From Dactylorhiza incarnata (lineage: Eukaryota; Streptophyta; Magnoliopsida; Asparagales; Orchidaceae), in assembly GCA_033032865.1 (NCBI GenBank), contig JAWHQI010000121.1, forward strand, positions 1,178,001-1,242,000: DNA of 64,000 nt, written 5' to 3'. The notes beneath the pieces are model-generated. The model searched no databases and had not been told where the DNA came from. It was given only the letters and a program-made list of their open reading frames with translations. The position numbers were made by a program, and so were the translations under genes. Below, in pieces: positions 41,681 through 51,640 of the stretch (its first letter is position 1; each line of letters starts with the position of its first letter).

Positions 41681-43699
41681 TGTTACGGGCTCGACGTAAG
41701 ACATTGGTTGATTGTGGGAGGATGGCCGGAGGTGGGGATAATGAAGGCGGAGAATACTATGGAGCCGGAACCGCAACTGCCTAGGTGGGGTGTTCTTCGA
41801 AGAGAGCTACCACAATCTCATACAAGACAGAAATAGATTTAACTTCTTGGATGGCATTCCACTAGTCCAATGAGCCTTTAAATAAGATAACAACCTTTGG
41901 ATTCAAGTAATAAAATACTCTTACATGAAATAAAGTAACATACACTAGACTCAATGCATAGATGATTAAGACACGATGTGACATTAATAAGCGCGTGACA
42001 AGATATTAATAAAATACATAATTTATTCCCGTGATATATCTAGCGCGACTAGCACATGTCCATAACATATCATCCCTCCTTTTCTCCGAGCTTGCCCTCA
42101 AGCTCAAAACCATGATAAGGACTCTGTGTATGAAGTGGTGATTGATGTTGTTTCTTTAAACGCTCGCCATAACAATGGCGGGCAGCATTGCCTTGTTCAA
42201 AAAATATCGTTGCGGTACCAGTGGAAGGGTGGAAAATAATCCACAAATGCGTGGTGACTGCTTAATACCATATCAATTTTCGGTCTTGCAAGAGGAGAGT
42301 CACCGACGATCTTTGCACAATCAAGGTATGGCAGTGGGGTGTCCTTCTGAATGAGAACAATATGTGATAGTTACTGGAGGACTGCTGGATTTGTCATAAT
42401 ATCAACATCTTGTACCTGGTCGGGTGGGGGCGCAGGTCGTGTGATGAGCAGTTGTTTACTTTTGTGTGCAGTTATCATGTCATCGAATAGGGCGATGATG
42501 GCAGTGTGGAGAAGTATCAACTTATGAGCGAGCATCGTGGCATCCAAACCATTTTTGTTGGGCAGCCTCAGATGCCATTTGTTAGGATAAAAATGTACTT
42601 AATTAATTATCAATAAGTAATCAATTAATCAATCTATATATATATATAAGGCTGGCATCTACAGATGTCACGGGTTATTCCTTCAGCGTGAAACAGGAGC
42701 ACGCACGGAACAGAAGTCGTGGGGTTCAAGATAGCGGCACTCTGGCAGGTGGTCGAGCAAAACATGCACGGGGCACGAGAAGACGAGGTTGTGGGCATCC
42801 AGTGGGGAAGATGCAGTGGAACAAGGAAGGACTGTTGGTTGCTTTGTATGTGTTCAATGGGGAAGGAGTGGGTGGCTCGATATGATGGAGATGAGCAGAA
42901 AGATGACAGCGGCGCGGCGGAAAACGACAGAGAGGCGTAGGCGGGAAACCACAGAGATGGTGGAGACGAGCAAGCTTGCAGGTCAACACTAGGGACGACG
43001 ACGAAGCTCGCAGGATCCGTCTGGCGTCGACAACGGGGTTGACAGCAGGGTCGACATAGGTGTCATATGGCGTCAACAGTAGTGAACGGTTGATGGGCCT
43101 GCCCTTCAAGGGGGCTCGGCAAAGGCGAACAACAGTCGGTGGAAGTAGAGTTCAGAGAACTTGAAAAACATTTCCTACAGATTCTGAGCTTGAGGAAGAC
43201 GATCCAGTGTGTGTTGACTGTGATGAAGATGCGGGCGCCTACTTTTTGCGAGAATGTTGCTGGATTGGGTGGAAGAGAGGAGGCCCAAATCACTATGATA
43301 CAAAAGTTATTACAGGCTCGTCGTAAGACGTTGGTAGATTGTCGAAGGATGTCCGGAGACGGGGATGATGAAGGCGAAGGATACTATGGAGACGGAACCG
43401 CGGTTGCTTAGATGGTGTGTGCTCGGGAGGGAGAGTTGTCACAATCTCATGCAAGATAAGGAAATAGATTTTACTTCTTGGATGACATTCCACTAGCCCA
43501 AGGGGGTTTTAAATAGGATTACAATCTTTGGACTCAAGTACTGAAATACCCGTACATGAAATAAAGTAACCTACGATAGACTCGATACATAGATGATTAA
43601 AGACACTATGTGACATTAATAAGGACATGACAAGATACTAATAAAATACAAAATTTATTCCTGTAATATATCTAGGGCGACTAGTTTATGCCCATAACA
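41681..43699 (-). mobile_element. Small non-autonomous LTR element in or beside the Aurora intron
   Basis: Direct repeats of about 390 bp at 41,681-42,067 and 43,308-43,699 have TGTTA...TAACA ends. In minus sense a GAAAAGGAGGGATGATA purine tract precedes the first and a degenerate primer site (TTTGTATCATAGTG) follows the second. The 1.24-kb internal part has no gag or pol motif. The LTR ends share GTTGCGGTTC(C/T) and TATTCTCCGCC-like phrases with the LTR at 45,833-46,143, so it is related to that gypsy element. No clean target duplication was seen. Confidence 0.72.
42068..43307. other. Internal region of the small non-autonomous element
   Basis: No conserved domain. The part 42,880-43,100 is GC-rich with GACGACGACG and GTCGACA words, similar in style to the leaders near 47,300 and 63,600. 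ORFs there have no recognisable product. Confidence 0.5.
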
Positions 43700-43961
43700 C
43701 AATCCATCTCTCATCTTGTGGCAGCTCTCATTAATTTATCCACTAGACATTTTTTGTATCCTCCTAACGAAAATTCTTGAAAAGTGATATTAAGTTAACA
43801 TCAAATAATTTTCCAATACCATGAGGAAGTGTTAAACAAAACATTTGCATTGAGAAACCTAAGGAACAAAATCATGTTAATGGGGATAAACATTTACAAT
43901 TGCAGAATAAACGCAACATAATTTTCTGGTACACGTTTCTAGTTTCTTGCACTGCACCTGT
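43700..43961. other. Short stretch without recognisable feature
   Basis: AT-rich; no exon or repeat was recognised. It may be intron sequence of the Aurora gene or internal sequence of the neighbouring gypsy element. Confidence 0.4.
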
Positions 43962-44043
43962 ATATACATGCATATAAATGAGTCGAGGAGTAAAGATGTT
44001 TACAACAGAAACAAATGCTCTTAGTGCGAAGATCGTGGTACTC
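43962..44043 (-). pseudogene. Gag zinc-knuckle fragment of a minus-strand gypsy element
   Basis: Minus-strand translation gives KSICFCCKHLYSSTH, a CX2C...H-type remnant of a gypsy Gag. It is the continuation of the Gag at 46,149-47,261, separated from it by a plus-strand gypsy insertion whose TACTC duplication marks the junction. A second copy, KSICFRCKHPYSSTH, lies at 44,141-44,222 through a local tandem duplication. Confidence 0.6.
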
Positions 44044-44272
44044 TGTTATGGGCTTCGTGCCCGATTATTATCTTAGGGTTATAATTTATCATCTGATGTT
44101 ATAGTTCGGTCTTATTATCGCTTAGTTTTAATTAAGTCCATGTGTTAAGACTATAAATGAGTCGAGGAGTAGGGATGTTTACAGCGGAAACAGATGCTCT
44201 TAGTGTGAAGATTGTGGTACTCTGTTATGGGCTTCGTGCCCGATTAGTATCTTAAGGTTATAATTTATCATC
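43973..44272. repeat. Tandem duplication (179-bp unit) spanning an insertion junction
   Basis: The segment from 43,973 is repeated from 44,152. Both copies contain Gag flank, the TACTC target site and the first bases of the inserted LTR (TGTTATGGGCTTCGTGCCC). So the LTR start is present twice: about 108 bp in the first copy and about 48 bp in the second. The duplication happened after the insertion. The two copies differ at about 10 per cent of positions. Confidence 0.85.
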
Positions 44273-46143
44273 TCGGGAGTGTTTCTGTTTCAACTGCTCG
44301 GGAGGGTCTTCGTCTTCGTCGAGACGCACGACGTCCAGCGACGAGTCGCCCGTCTTCTCACGCCACAGCGTTTCTTATCGGGCTTTCGAAATCCCAAGAC
44401 GAGTCGCTCATCTTCGCTGAACCGAGAAATGTCCAGACGTGTCGCCTTCTTCTGCTGACCTAATTCCATCTGCTTGACGCGTCGCACACCCAACAACGGC
44501 ATCTGCTTCGGCCCTTTTCGTCGAGCCCAACGACAGACATTTCCGTCGAGCCCAGGGACCTAATTCGTTTGCTCAACGCGATGCATGGTGCATTTTGACG
44601 CTCCAGCACCGTCCCCCTCGAGCAGTAAACAGTAATTGCAACCCCTCTTCACTTGGATCGATTGATAGGCTCCGTCTTCTGCGTCCGCGATTCCGCCGAA
44701 CCTTCGGCCGCTGGATCTGTTGTTGTTCTCTTGTGCCTCATCATAGGGAAGCGTCGCGGCTCTCACGACAACTCAAATTCATCCATTTCCAAGGAATCCA
44801 ACCGTCCAATCACCCGCTCTACAGCCCGCGCTACTTCCTCTTTATTGCCGACTGTCCTCCGCACTATAGAGGACTCGCCCACGCTACCAGATTCTATAAG
44901 GAACTTCATGCAAACATGCATGACATCCATATAGGGACGCTTTCTCGAGGCTGAAGCGTGTCATCGGGCAGACATGGACACACTCACCAACAAGTTTAAT
45001 GAGTTGAACGCCTCCATTCCGTTCGTTACTACTCTGACTATTGATCAGGCTTGCAGCAGCCAGGCGCCTACATCGCAGCTTCCTCGACCTGATCCCCTGG
45101 CCATGATACCACATGAGGGTAACATCATGTCCCATTACACCAACTTGACATTACCAACTTACGATGGCAACGATGATCCCTTAGGCTGGCTCACCAGATG
45201 CGAACATTTTTTTGTCATCAGCAGACACTGGTGACAGAATGGAACACTTTGGTCTCCTTCCACATGCTCGATACGGCGCAGTTATGTTTCGCCTATTTGA
45301 AGGGGGACAATCCTGGACTGATCAGGCGCGACTTCAAGCGGGCCTGCAACATGCGTTTTGATGGCTATCTAGAACATTTTCAGCTTCTTCTGGCACACAT
45401 GATGATTCCCCCTGAGACGCAGGTCGCCATCTTTACCGCCAGGCTTACACGATTGACTGCATTTGAACATCGAACTCGAGGCCCTGGGGACTTGGTGACT
45501 GCTATGAGCTTAGCAAGATTGTGCAACCGTCGACTTCAATTGGCGCAGGAGGCCTACATCCCCACCAGCTCAGGAATTCTGGAGGGACGTGTCAAGGGCA
45601 CACAAAACCCGCAGATCCGTCGTCTCTCTCATACATAAATGTTTGACCGGCGCGCGTGGGGGGCTATGTTTTAACTGTGACGAGCAGATTACTCGTGGTC
45701 ATCGGTGCAAAAAACGTTTTTATCTGCACGTGGAAGACTGAGGACTTTGATGACGAAGGGGTCGGGTGAGTGGGCATCGTCGTCGATCTCCCTTGAGCTT
45801 GAGGTCAAGCTCAGTTTGCACGGCGAGAGAGATGTTATGGCTTCATATCCAATTATTATCTTAGGGTTTTAATTTATCATTTGGTGTTATTATTCGGTCT
45901 TATTATCGCTTAGTTTTAAGTAAGTCCAAGTATTAGGACTATTTACTATTTGCCACTTGTATGTCTATTTAAGGGCCCTCTTGGGTCTTCTATTGTTATC
46001 CAATAAATATTATAGTCTCTTTCTTACCTTGTGTATGCTTTTGATAGCTCTCTCCTCCCGAGCAAGCCCCGCCTAGGCAGTCGCGGTTCTGTCTTCGTAG
46101 TATCCCCTCCGCCTCCGGCCACCACTCCGACGAGCACGTAACA
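44044..46143 (+). mobile_element. Internally deleted gypsy element (LTR, gag, LTR)
   Basis: The truncated and duplicated 5' LTR starts at 44,044 and 44,223; the full 3' LTR is 45,833-46,143 (311 bp, TGTTATGG...CGTAACA). TACTC flanks it at 44,039-44,043 (again at 44,218-44,222) and at 46,144-46,148. Inside is a gag with a zinc knuckle but no RT or integrase. Just before the 3' LTR is CTTGAGCTTGAGGTCAAGCTC and a short purine tract GGCGAGAGAGA. Confidence 0.82.
44974..45746 (+). pseudogene. Gypsy Gag with zinc knuckle, frame-shifted
   Basis: It starts MDTLTNKFNELN. The capsid segment contains LPTYDGNDDPLGWL and, after a frame shift near 45,230, LVSFHMLDTAQLCFAYLKGD and LIRRDFKRACNMRF. A further frame change leads to LCFNCDEQITRGHRC (CX2C...HX4C zinc knuckle) at about 45,667-45,711, then FYLHVED and a stop. 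Gag of the plant gypsy type with CFNCDEK-like knuckles. No pol follows: the sequence goes directly to the purine tract and 3' LTR. The region 44,273-44,973 upstream is leader without a supported gene. Confidence 0.8.
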
Positions 46144-46148
46144 TACTC

Positions 46149-47261
46149 CTGGTTGGTCATCTAGGAGCTGGTCGGCGGCTGGGGCGGGCATGGAGGTGGT
46201 CCGGCACGCAGCGGAGCCGCGATATGCACCTGGGGTGGCTGTCGGAAGGGTGGGGTGCAAACAAGCGGTCAGAGAGTAGAAATCCGGGGCGGGCGGCCAG
46301 TGTTGACGTAGATAACATTGAAGTCCTCTTCCACCAAGCGGGTGAGATCCATGGCATCAGTAATCGTCTGGGGGTGGTGGGTGCGAAGGTGGGACGGAAT
46401 GTGAGGGAGGATCCCCTGCATGAAGAAACTCATGTAATAATCTGGCGATAGGCCCGAAACATGCGTGGCCAATGCAGTGAACTCATCAATGTACTCATCA
46501 AGGAGGCCCAATTGGCGGACACACGCAGACGTTCCACGGATGCCCCGGAGTAGCTAATGTTGTAGCAGAGGATGATGTCATGTTAGAGTTCCGACCAAGA
46601 GAGGGAAGGGTTGTTCTGTCGTAGCCAGTGGACCAAATGGAGGGGCGACACTTCCATGCCGATGAGAACTGCGGGAACCTTTGGGCATCAGGGGTGTGAT
46701 GGATTTAAATGAATTGATCTGCACGTGCAATCCAACCCAAGGGATTCGTGCCATTAAAGGTGGGGATGTCGAAGGAGCGGTGTGGGGGAAGGCAGCCCAC
46801 TGATGGTAGAACGGAGTCTTAGGGGATGTCCAGAGGCGCACGGAGAACGGATGGAGTCCGTGTTGGAGGTAGAGGAAGTACCCAGTGAACAAGTAAGAAG
46901 GGCATCAAACTTAGCATCAATCCACTGCATGGGAGCTTGGAGGGAAGTGATGGACGCCTTGCGAGCGTCGAGGCGGCAGGACATGGCCAAATCCATAGGA
47001 GACTGATGCGCGGCTGCGTCCGAGTGCACCATAGAGCGAAATCTTGGAACAAGCACACGAGGAAACGAGCAAGCGGTGTAGCAACATATGAATTCGTTGG
47101 TTGGAGAAGAACCAACAGAGCGACACAAAAAAACAGTGGAGCAACGTCGTAGACGCAGGAGGATGCATCGGGCGGAGAAGAACGACGGAGGCGCGGCTAT
47201 AGCGGGAGAGTGGAGGTGTGCAGCTGTCGCGGAATGGCGAGGCACAATGGCGAGGGAACAA
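46149..47261 (-). pseudogene. Gypsy Gag of the interrupted minus-strand element
   Basis: Minus-strand frames contain DLAMSCRLDARKASI and WIDAKFDALL (N-terminal part), PWVGLHVQIN (capsid start, cf. the GW motif of gypsy Gag) and, after frame shifts, LDEYIDEFTALATHVSGL, DAMDLTRLVEEDFN. The middle is broken by several frame changes. The zinc knuckle lies beyond the plus-strand insertion at 43,962-44,222. The leader continues to the right to about 49,110 around a solo LTR. Confidence 0.72.
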
Positions 47262-47422
47262 ACACTGTTAGAGGGGTCACTGCGGGATCACGAGCGGGAC
47301 CAGTGCTGGCAGAGAAAAGCGGGGGCATTGTCGGCGAGCGGGATAACGAGAGGGATCGACGTTGTCGGTGAGAAGCAGAGGCGTCGCAGGAAGAATCGAC
47401 CGCCGGAAGGGGCGGCGCGTAG
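47262..47422 (-). other. GC-rich leader of the minus-strand gypsy element
   Basis: Contains GAGCGGGATAACGAGAGGGATCG and AGAAGCAGAGGCGTCG, repeated in diverged form at 48,975-49,060 on the other side of the solo LTR. No supported coding. Confidence 0.5.
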
Positions 47423-48953
47423 TGATGAGCAAATTTCATATAGGGTTTAGGCGCTCATCTAGCTTAGTTGTATCGTCATATCTACTCATTCTTAGTATAT
47501 TTTCATGAGAAATCATTCATATTCACCAAAGTCATCATGCGAGTGTTTTCTAGCTAGATTAAGTGATTTTACTGCATTTCATGCATGAGGGAGATCATCT
47601 CTCCCTCTCAGTCATGTTTTCTTACTGTTTATATGCTGTATGTAGCGTCTAATTACATCGTGTAGCAGCTGCGATGGGTCTCGAGATGATTTTGGTTGCG
47701 TTTCTTAAGGAAATGCTCCTGCCCGTACGTTTAACTCATGCACGATCGTGCATTTCTTCACGCACAGGCAGAGCTCTGATCCCCATATATAACCGCACTT
47801 CCTAGCGTATTTGTACTCGCACGACCTGCGCACAATCGTGCGCGTTATTTCTGATTTTTCCCGAAAACCCCCTTGATATCGACGAAATCGTGCGTTCGAC
47901 GCACGATTGTGCGAATTTGTTCTTGCACGGTCCTTGTGTAGCTGCTAGGGCGATCCTGGCTTTTCCCGCGCAATTTTCATTTCTTCACGCACGACCGTGC
48001 GTATACAAGCGCACGATCGTGCGTGAGTTATTTTTATGACGGTCTATAAATATGCAGCTTCACGATTTATTCCGGAGGATCACACCGGGAGCGCCGTTTT
48101 CGTTCGTTTTTCTCCCCAGAACACCAGAGCTTCGCCCTAAGCCTTCTCCAACCTCACAAAGTGTTTTAGAGCTTGAAGTTAGAGATTTGCAAGGTATCAA
48201 TGGAGCTTCAAATCATTGTCCATGGACGTGGAGGCGGAAGAATGTAGAGAGAAGAAGAGACTAAGAGGAGGTAACAGCTCTATCCCGTATCTCGGAAGGT
48301 AGCCGAGGAGGAGTTTTAGGAGCTGGTGGACCAAGGCGGGCTCCTCTTACAAGTCCGGGGAAGAGCCTCTATTTCCCCTTTGTATTCATGATTGGTAACT
48401 TGTAATTCTCCTTTTTTCTCTTTAACATTTGATACTCTTATCATGCGGTAGATTCTAAATCAGTCTATACACCATGACCATTGGGTGTGGGTGTTCTTAG
48501 GTTTACTTTTTATTGTGGATGGTTTGGATTGTGAAGTGCTTTGTTCTTGTTTGTGTTCTTGTTGAGATGATGTTTGTGAGTTAAGCTTGTTTTGGTTGTT
48601 GAGCTTGTGCTTGAGTTGAGTTTGTGAGTACTTGCGAGAGCGAGCTTTGCAATAACAAAGCGAGAGAGAAGAGGTGTTTGCAACCCTCATTTGTGGTTGT
48701 GACAGCGAAGCGATGAAGGCAACCCGCGGTGTGAGAGAAGCGGTGACAACAACACGCACCATTAGTGTAGTTTTCCTTCTTGCTTTAGTTGTAGGAAACC
48801 CCCAACTGATTCAACGCTTCCCGCCAAGACTTTCATAACTAGATTTTCTCAACAGATATCTCCACCCCGTCGTGTTCTACGTGAGATTCGATACTCGGAG
48901 ATTAATTCTCATTTTATATTTCTTGTACGATCGGTGCACTTGTCGAGATCGCC
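47423..48953 (+). mobile_element. Solo LTR inserted in the gypsy leader
   Basis: It starts TGATGAGCAAATTTC and ends CGAGATCGCCACTA; CGTAG precedes it (47,418-47,422) and follows it (48,954-48,958), and the flanking leader is continuous when it is removed. About 1.53 kb. A TATA-like TATAAATATGCAG lies near 48,045 and is followed by a CT-rich leader, so U3 is on the left in plus orientation. The lineage is not certain (Athila/Tat-like or copia). The terminal TA instead of CA is unusual. Confidence 0.65.
47740..48030. repeat. GCACGATCGTGC motif cluster in the solo LTR
   Basis: About seven copies or half copies of the palindrome GCACGATCGTGC, some as CGCACGATTGTGCG or CGCACGACCGTGCG, lie upstream of the TATA-like box. 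Spacing is irregular (30-70 bases). Confidence 0.88.
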
Positions 48954-49094
48954 ACTACGTAGCGGATGCGCGAAGATGGGTTGTTGCGGGATCGCAAGCG
49001 AGATCGGTGTTGTCTGCGAGAAGCAGAGGCATCGTTGGGAAGATCAATCGTTGGAAAGTACGTCTTCAGGCACGGAAACTATGGCTGAAAGAGC

Positions 49095-49380
49095 GGCAGG
49101 TCGGATCAAATGTTAGAAGATATGGCTTGAAGAAGGAGGGTGAAGGAGATGAAGGAGGGAGGAGAAGCCTAGAGGAATAGATTTAGCCCCTAGGGATCTT
49201 CCAAAATGATCTTACTACTAAGAAATCCTAATAAGAGACATACATAGGTTTATATAGCGTCTAGTTTCGAAACACACAAGGGCTCATTCCACTACCACCA
49301 TTTCTACGACGTATTGATAGAATGCTCGCTTCTGATATCATTCATCCAAGAACGCCAACTTTTAGTTTACCGATTGTTTT
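49095..49380 (-). mobile_element. Primer site and probable 5' LTR of the minus-strand gypsy element
   Basis: At 49,111 the plus strand reads TGTTAGAAGATATGG, so the minus-strand LTR would end ...TCTAACA, followed by TTTGATCCGACCTGCC as the primer site. A related primer-site text, TTTGGTCCGACCTGCC, occurs at 63,854-63,869. The outer end of the LTR could not be placed. Confidence 0.4.
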
Positions 49381-50081
49381 AGTAAAATAAGATGGGACAT
49401 GATATTTTTTTGTTGATTATTAGAGTTTGAATAAACTTACCATCAAAGATAACTTTCTTATTCCTACAATCGGCGAATTAATTGATGAGCTATATGATGT
49501 AGCCCCTTTACTAAATTAGACTTACGTTCCGCATATCATCATATTCATATGTCAATTATCAACATTACTAAGACGTTTTAAGCATGCCTCATGAACATTA
49601 CAAGTTTTTGGTAATGGCCCTTCAACCTCTCAATCGTTAATAAACTCTATTTTCAAATTATTGTGGCTGGAAATTTGTGGTTGTATTTTTTGAAGATAAC
49701 TAAACTACATTAAAGAAAATTCTTTAAAAGTGTTATAAGACCATCAAAAGTACCTGGGGAGTCCAATCTTTACATAAGAGGGGAAGAGAAAGAAAGAGTG
49801 GGAGAGGAAAAGTTTTCCCTAGACCTATTAAACCTACTCAAATAGCTAGGGCCTGGGGGAGAGATGGGGACCGGTTGAGAGGGTATTTTTAGGGGGTTTT
49901 TAATTCTTCATTTTTTATTTCTAAAATAATGTTCCAACATTGGAATTGATGTTGTTTTAATGCAAAATAAAAAGCTTATAGTATATTTTAGCAGAAAAAG
50001 TATCCCCTCTCATGCAAAATAAATCTACTTATGTGGGTGAAATGTTTGTTGTCATGAGTGAGGCTTCCAAATGGAGACTAT
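49381..50081. other. AT-rich stretch without recognisable gene
   Basis: No coding or repeat structure was recognised, apart from short A/T runs. Confidence 0.5.
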
Positions 50082-50235
50082 GGCTCTGTTTGGCATGGCG
50101 GTCATGAATGCGGTGGTTATGAACCGTCGTTCATGAACGCCCGACCTCATCTAAGGAACTTCATTCACTTTTATGTTCAAAACTACTTGTCTTTTCTTGG
50201 TGGCGGTCATAACCGTTGTCATGCCAAACATAGTC
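50082..50235. mobile_element. MITE (154 bp) with CTGTTTGGCATG terminal repeats
   Basis: The left end is GGCTCTGTTTGGCATGGCGG and the right end, read inwards, is GACTATGTTTGGCATGACAA. The inner parts GGTTATGA and GGTCATGA repeat in both orientations. TAT flanks both sides (50,079-50,081 and 50,236-50,238). This fits a Tourist-like (PIF/Harbinger) MITE; the 3-bp TAT differs from the usual TWA. Confidence 0.7.
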
Positions 50236-50659
50236 TATGACAATGGCGTTTTTTTCCAAACTCACCGGAGTAAAAATGTCATGCCAATCGAAGCCTCTAT
50301 ATCTTTTGGGCCATCATTTTTCTATCTATATTGACTACAAAAGCTTACATTATATGTTAACACAAACTATACAAACACCTCAATAGCAAGGCTTTCTTTC
50401 AAAATTTCTAGATTATAATTATACTATTACATAAACCAGTCAACAATAATAAAGTGGGTGATACGTTATCTAAAACTGTTATTCCTTTTGATGCTACACA
50501 TGTAAACATGCTGTTTTTTTTTTCTATTTTTGCACCGATTTCTACGCATTTCAACAAATAACAAGAATATGTCACAGATAAAACAACCATAAAAATTAAA
50601 CAAGATTACACTTTAGCACCCATAGCCCACCCTAACTTGTCTATTCCAGAGCAGCATTT

Positions 50660-51640
50660 TTTCTATAAAAATCAATTGTGCATTCCACCACCATCTACTA
50701 TTATTGGTAAACTTTCGAAGAACCCAATGACACCCATTATGAAGTTCATGCTGGAATTAAAGTAACTCTTCATAAATTACAATCCCAATTCTATTGGGTT
50801 AGTATGCAGGGAAATATTCACTTGTATTTCTAAATGTGATTTATGCCATTTTAAAAAACTCCTTAATCATGCCCGTTCTGGTTTATTACAACTTCTTCCA
50901 CTCCAACTAAAATATGGTGGATATTACTATGGAGTTCATTACACACCTACCTCTTTCCAATAATTTTACTAATGTATTTATCATTGCGGATAGATTTTTT
51001 AAAACTACCCATTTGCTCCATTACCAACTCCTTTATCGGCTAACATTGTAACTTCTACATTTTGGGATTATATCTGCAAACTACACGGCATACCTAAAAC
51101 AATTTTTTCAGATAGTAGACTCATATTCCTAAGCAACTTTTGGACAGCACTGTTTAAACTTCAAAGCATTAAACTAAAACATGGCAGCTTACAAATACGA
51201 AAAAGAGGAAACATATTGCACTGGATATAGGTGACTGGGTACTGGTTAAGCTCCAGCCTTATTGATAGCTATCAATACGAAAACATCATCATAAAAATTG
51301 GCTTTACGGTGTTATGGACCATTACAATCCTTGAAAAAAAATGGTGAAACAACATTTCTCTTGGATCTACCAACATATTCTAAGAACCATGATGTGCTGG
51401 GCATTCAGATAAACCAGCACACCTCTACAAGAACAAAGTTTTGATAATATGCCTCTACACTTCATTTTAGGCATATTACACGAAAAACAAATATGAACAA
51501 ATGGTAAGAGAGTGGATCAAGTCTTAGTGCAATGGACTAATCTACCTCCTGAAGATAGTATGTGGGAGGATAAAAGTTCAATAGATGATCCTCAGCTTTC
51601 GCTTCATCAAAAAGGCCATATAGGACTGAAAAATCAGCAC
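50660..51640 (+). pseudogene. Reina-like gypsy integrase relic
   Basis: Heavily decayed plus-strand translation, read in changing frames: HYEVHAGIKVTLHKLQSQFYW (zinc end), MEFITHLPLSNNFTNVFIIADRF-like text (first catalytic position now Glu), YICKLHGIPKTIFSDSR and LSNFWTALFKLQSIKLKHGS, then WVLVKLQPY near 51,240 and VLVQWTNLPPEDSMWED near 51,513-51,563. The last segment is the part after the catalytic core found in Reina-like chromoviruses. Many stops and frame shifts indicate that it is one of the oldest insertions here. The long minus-strand ORF over 51,537-51,902 partly overlaps it. Confidence 0.75.

Noticed and set aside
42688..43411. Several ORFs of 60-127 codons in the small non-autonomous element
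   Set aside because: They overlap on both strands in GC-rich leader-like sequence; none matches gag, pol or a host family.
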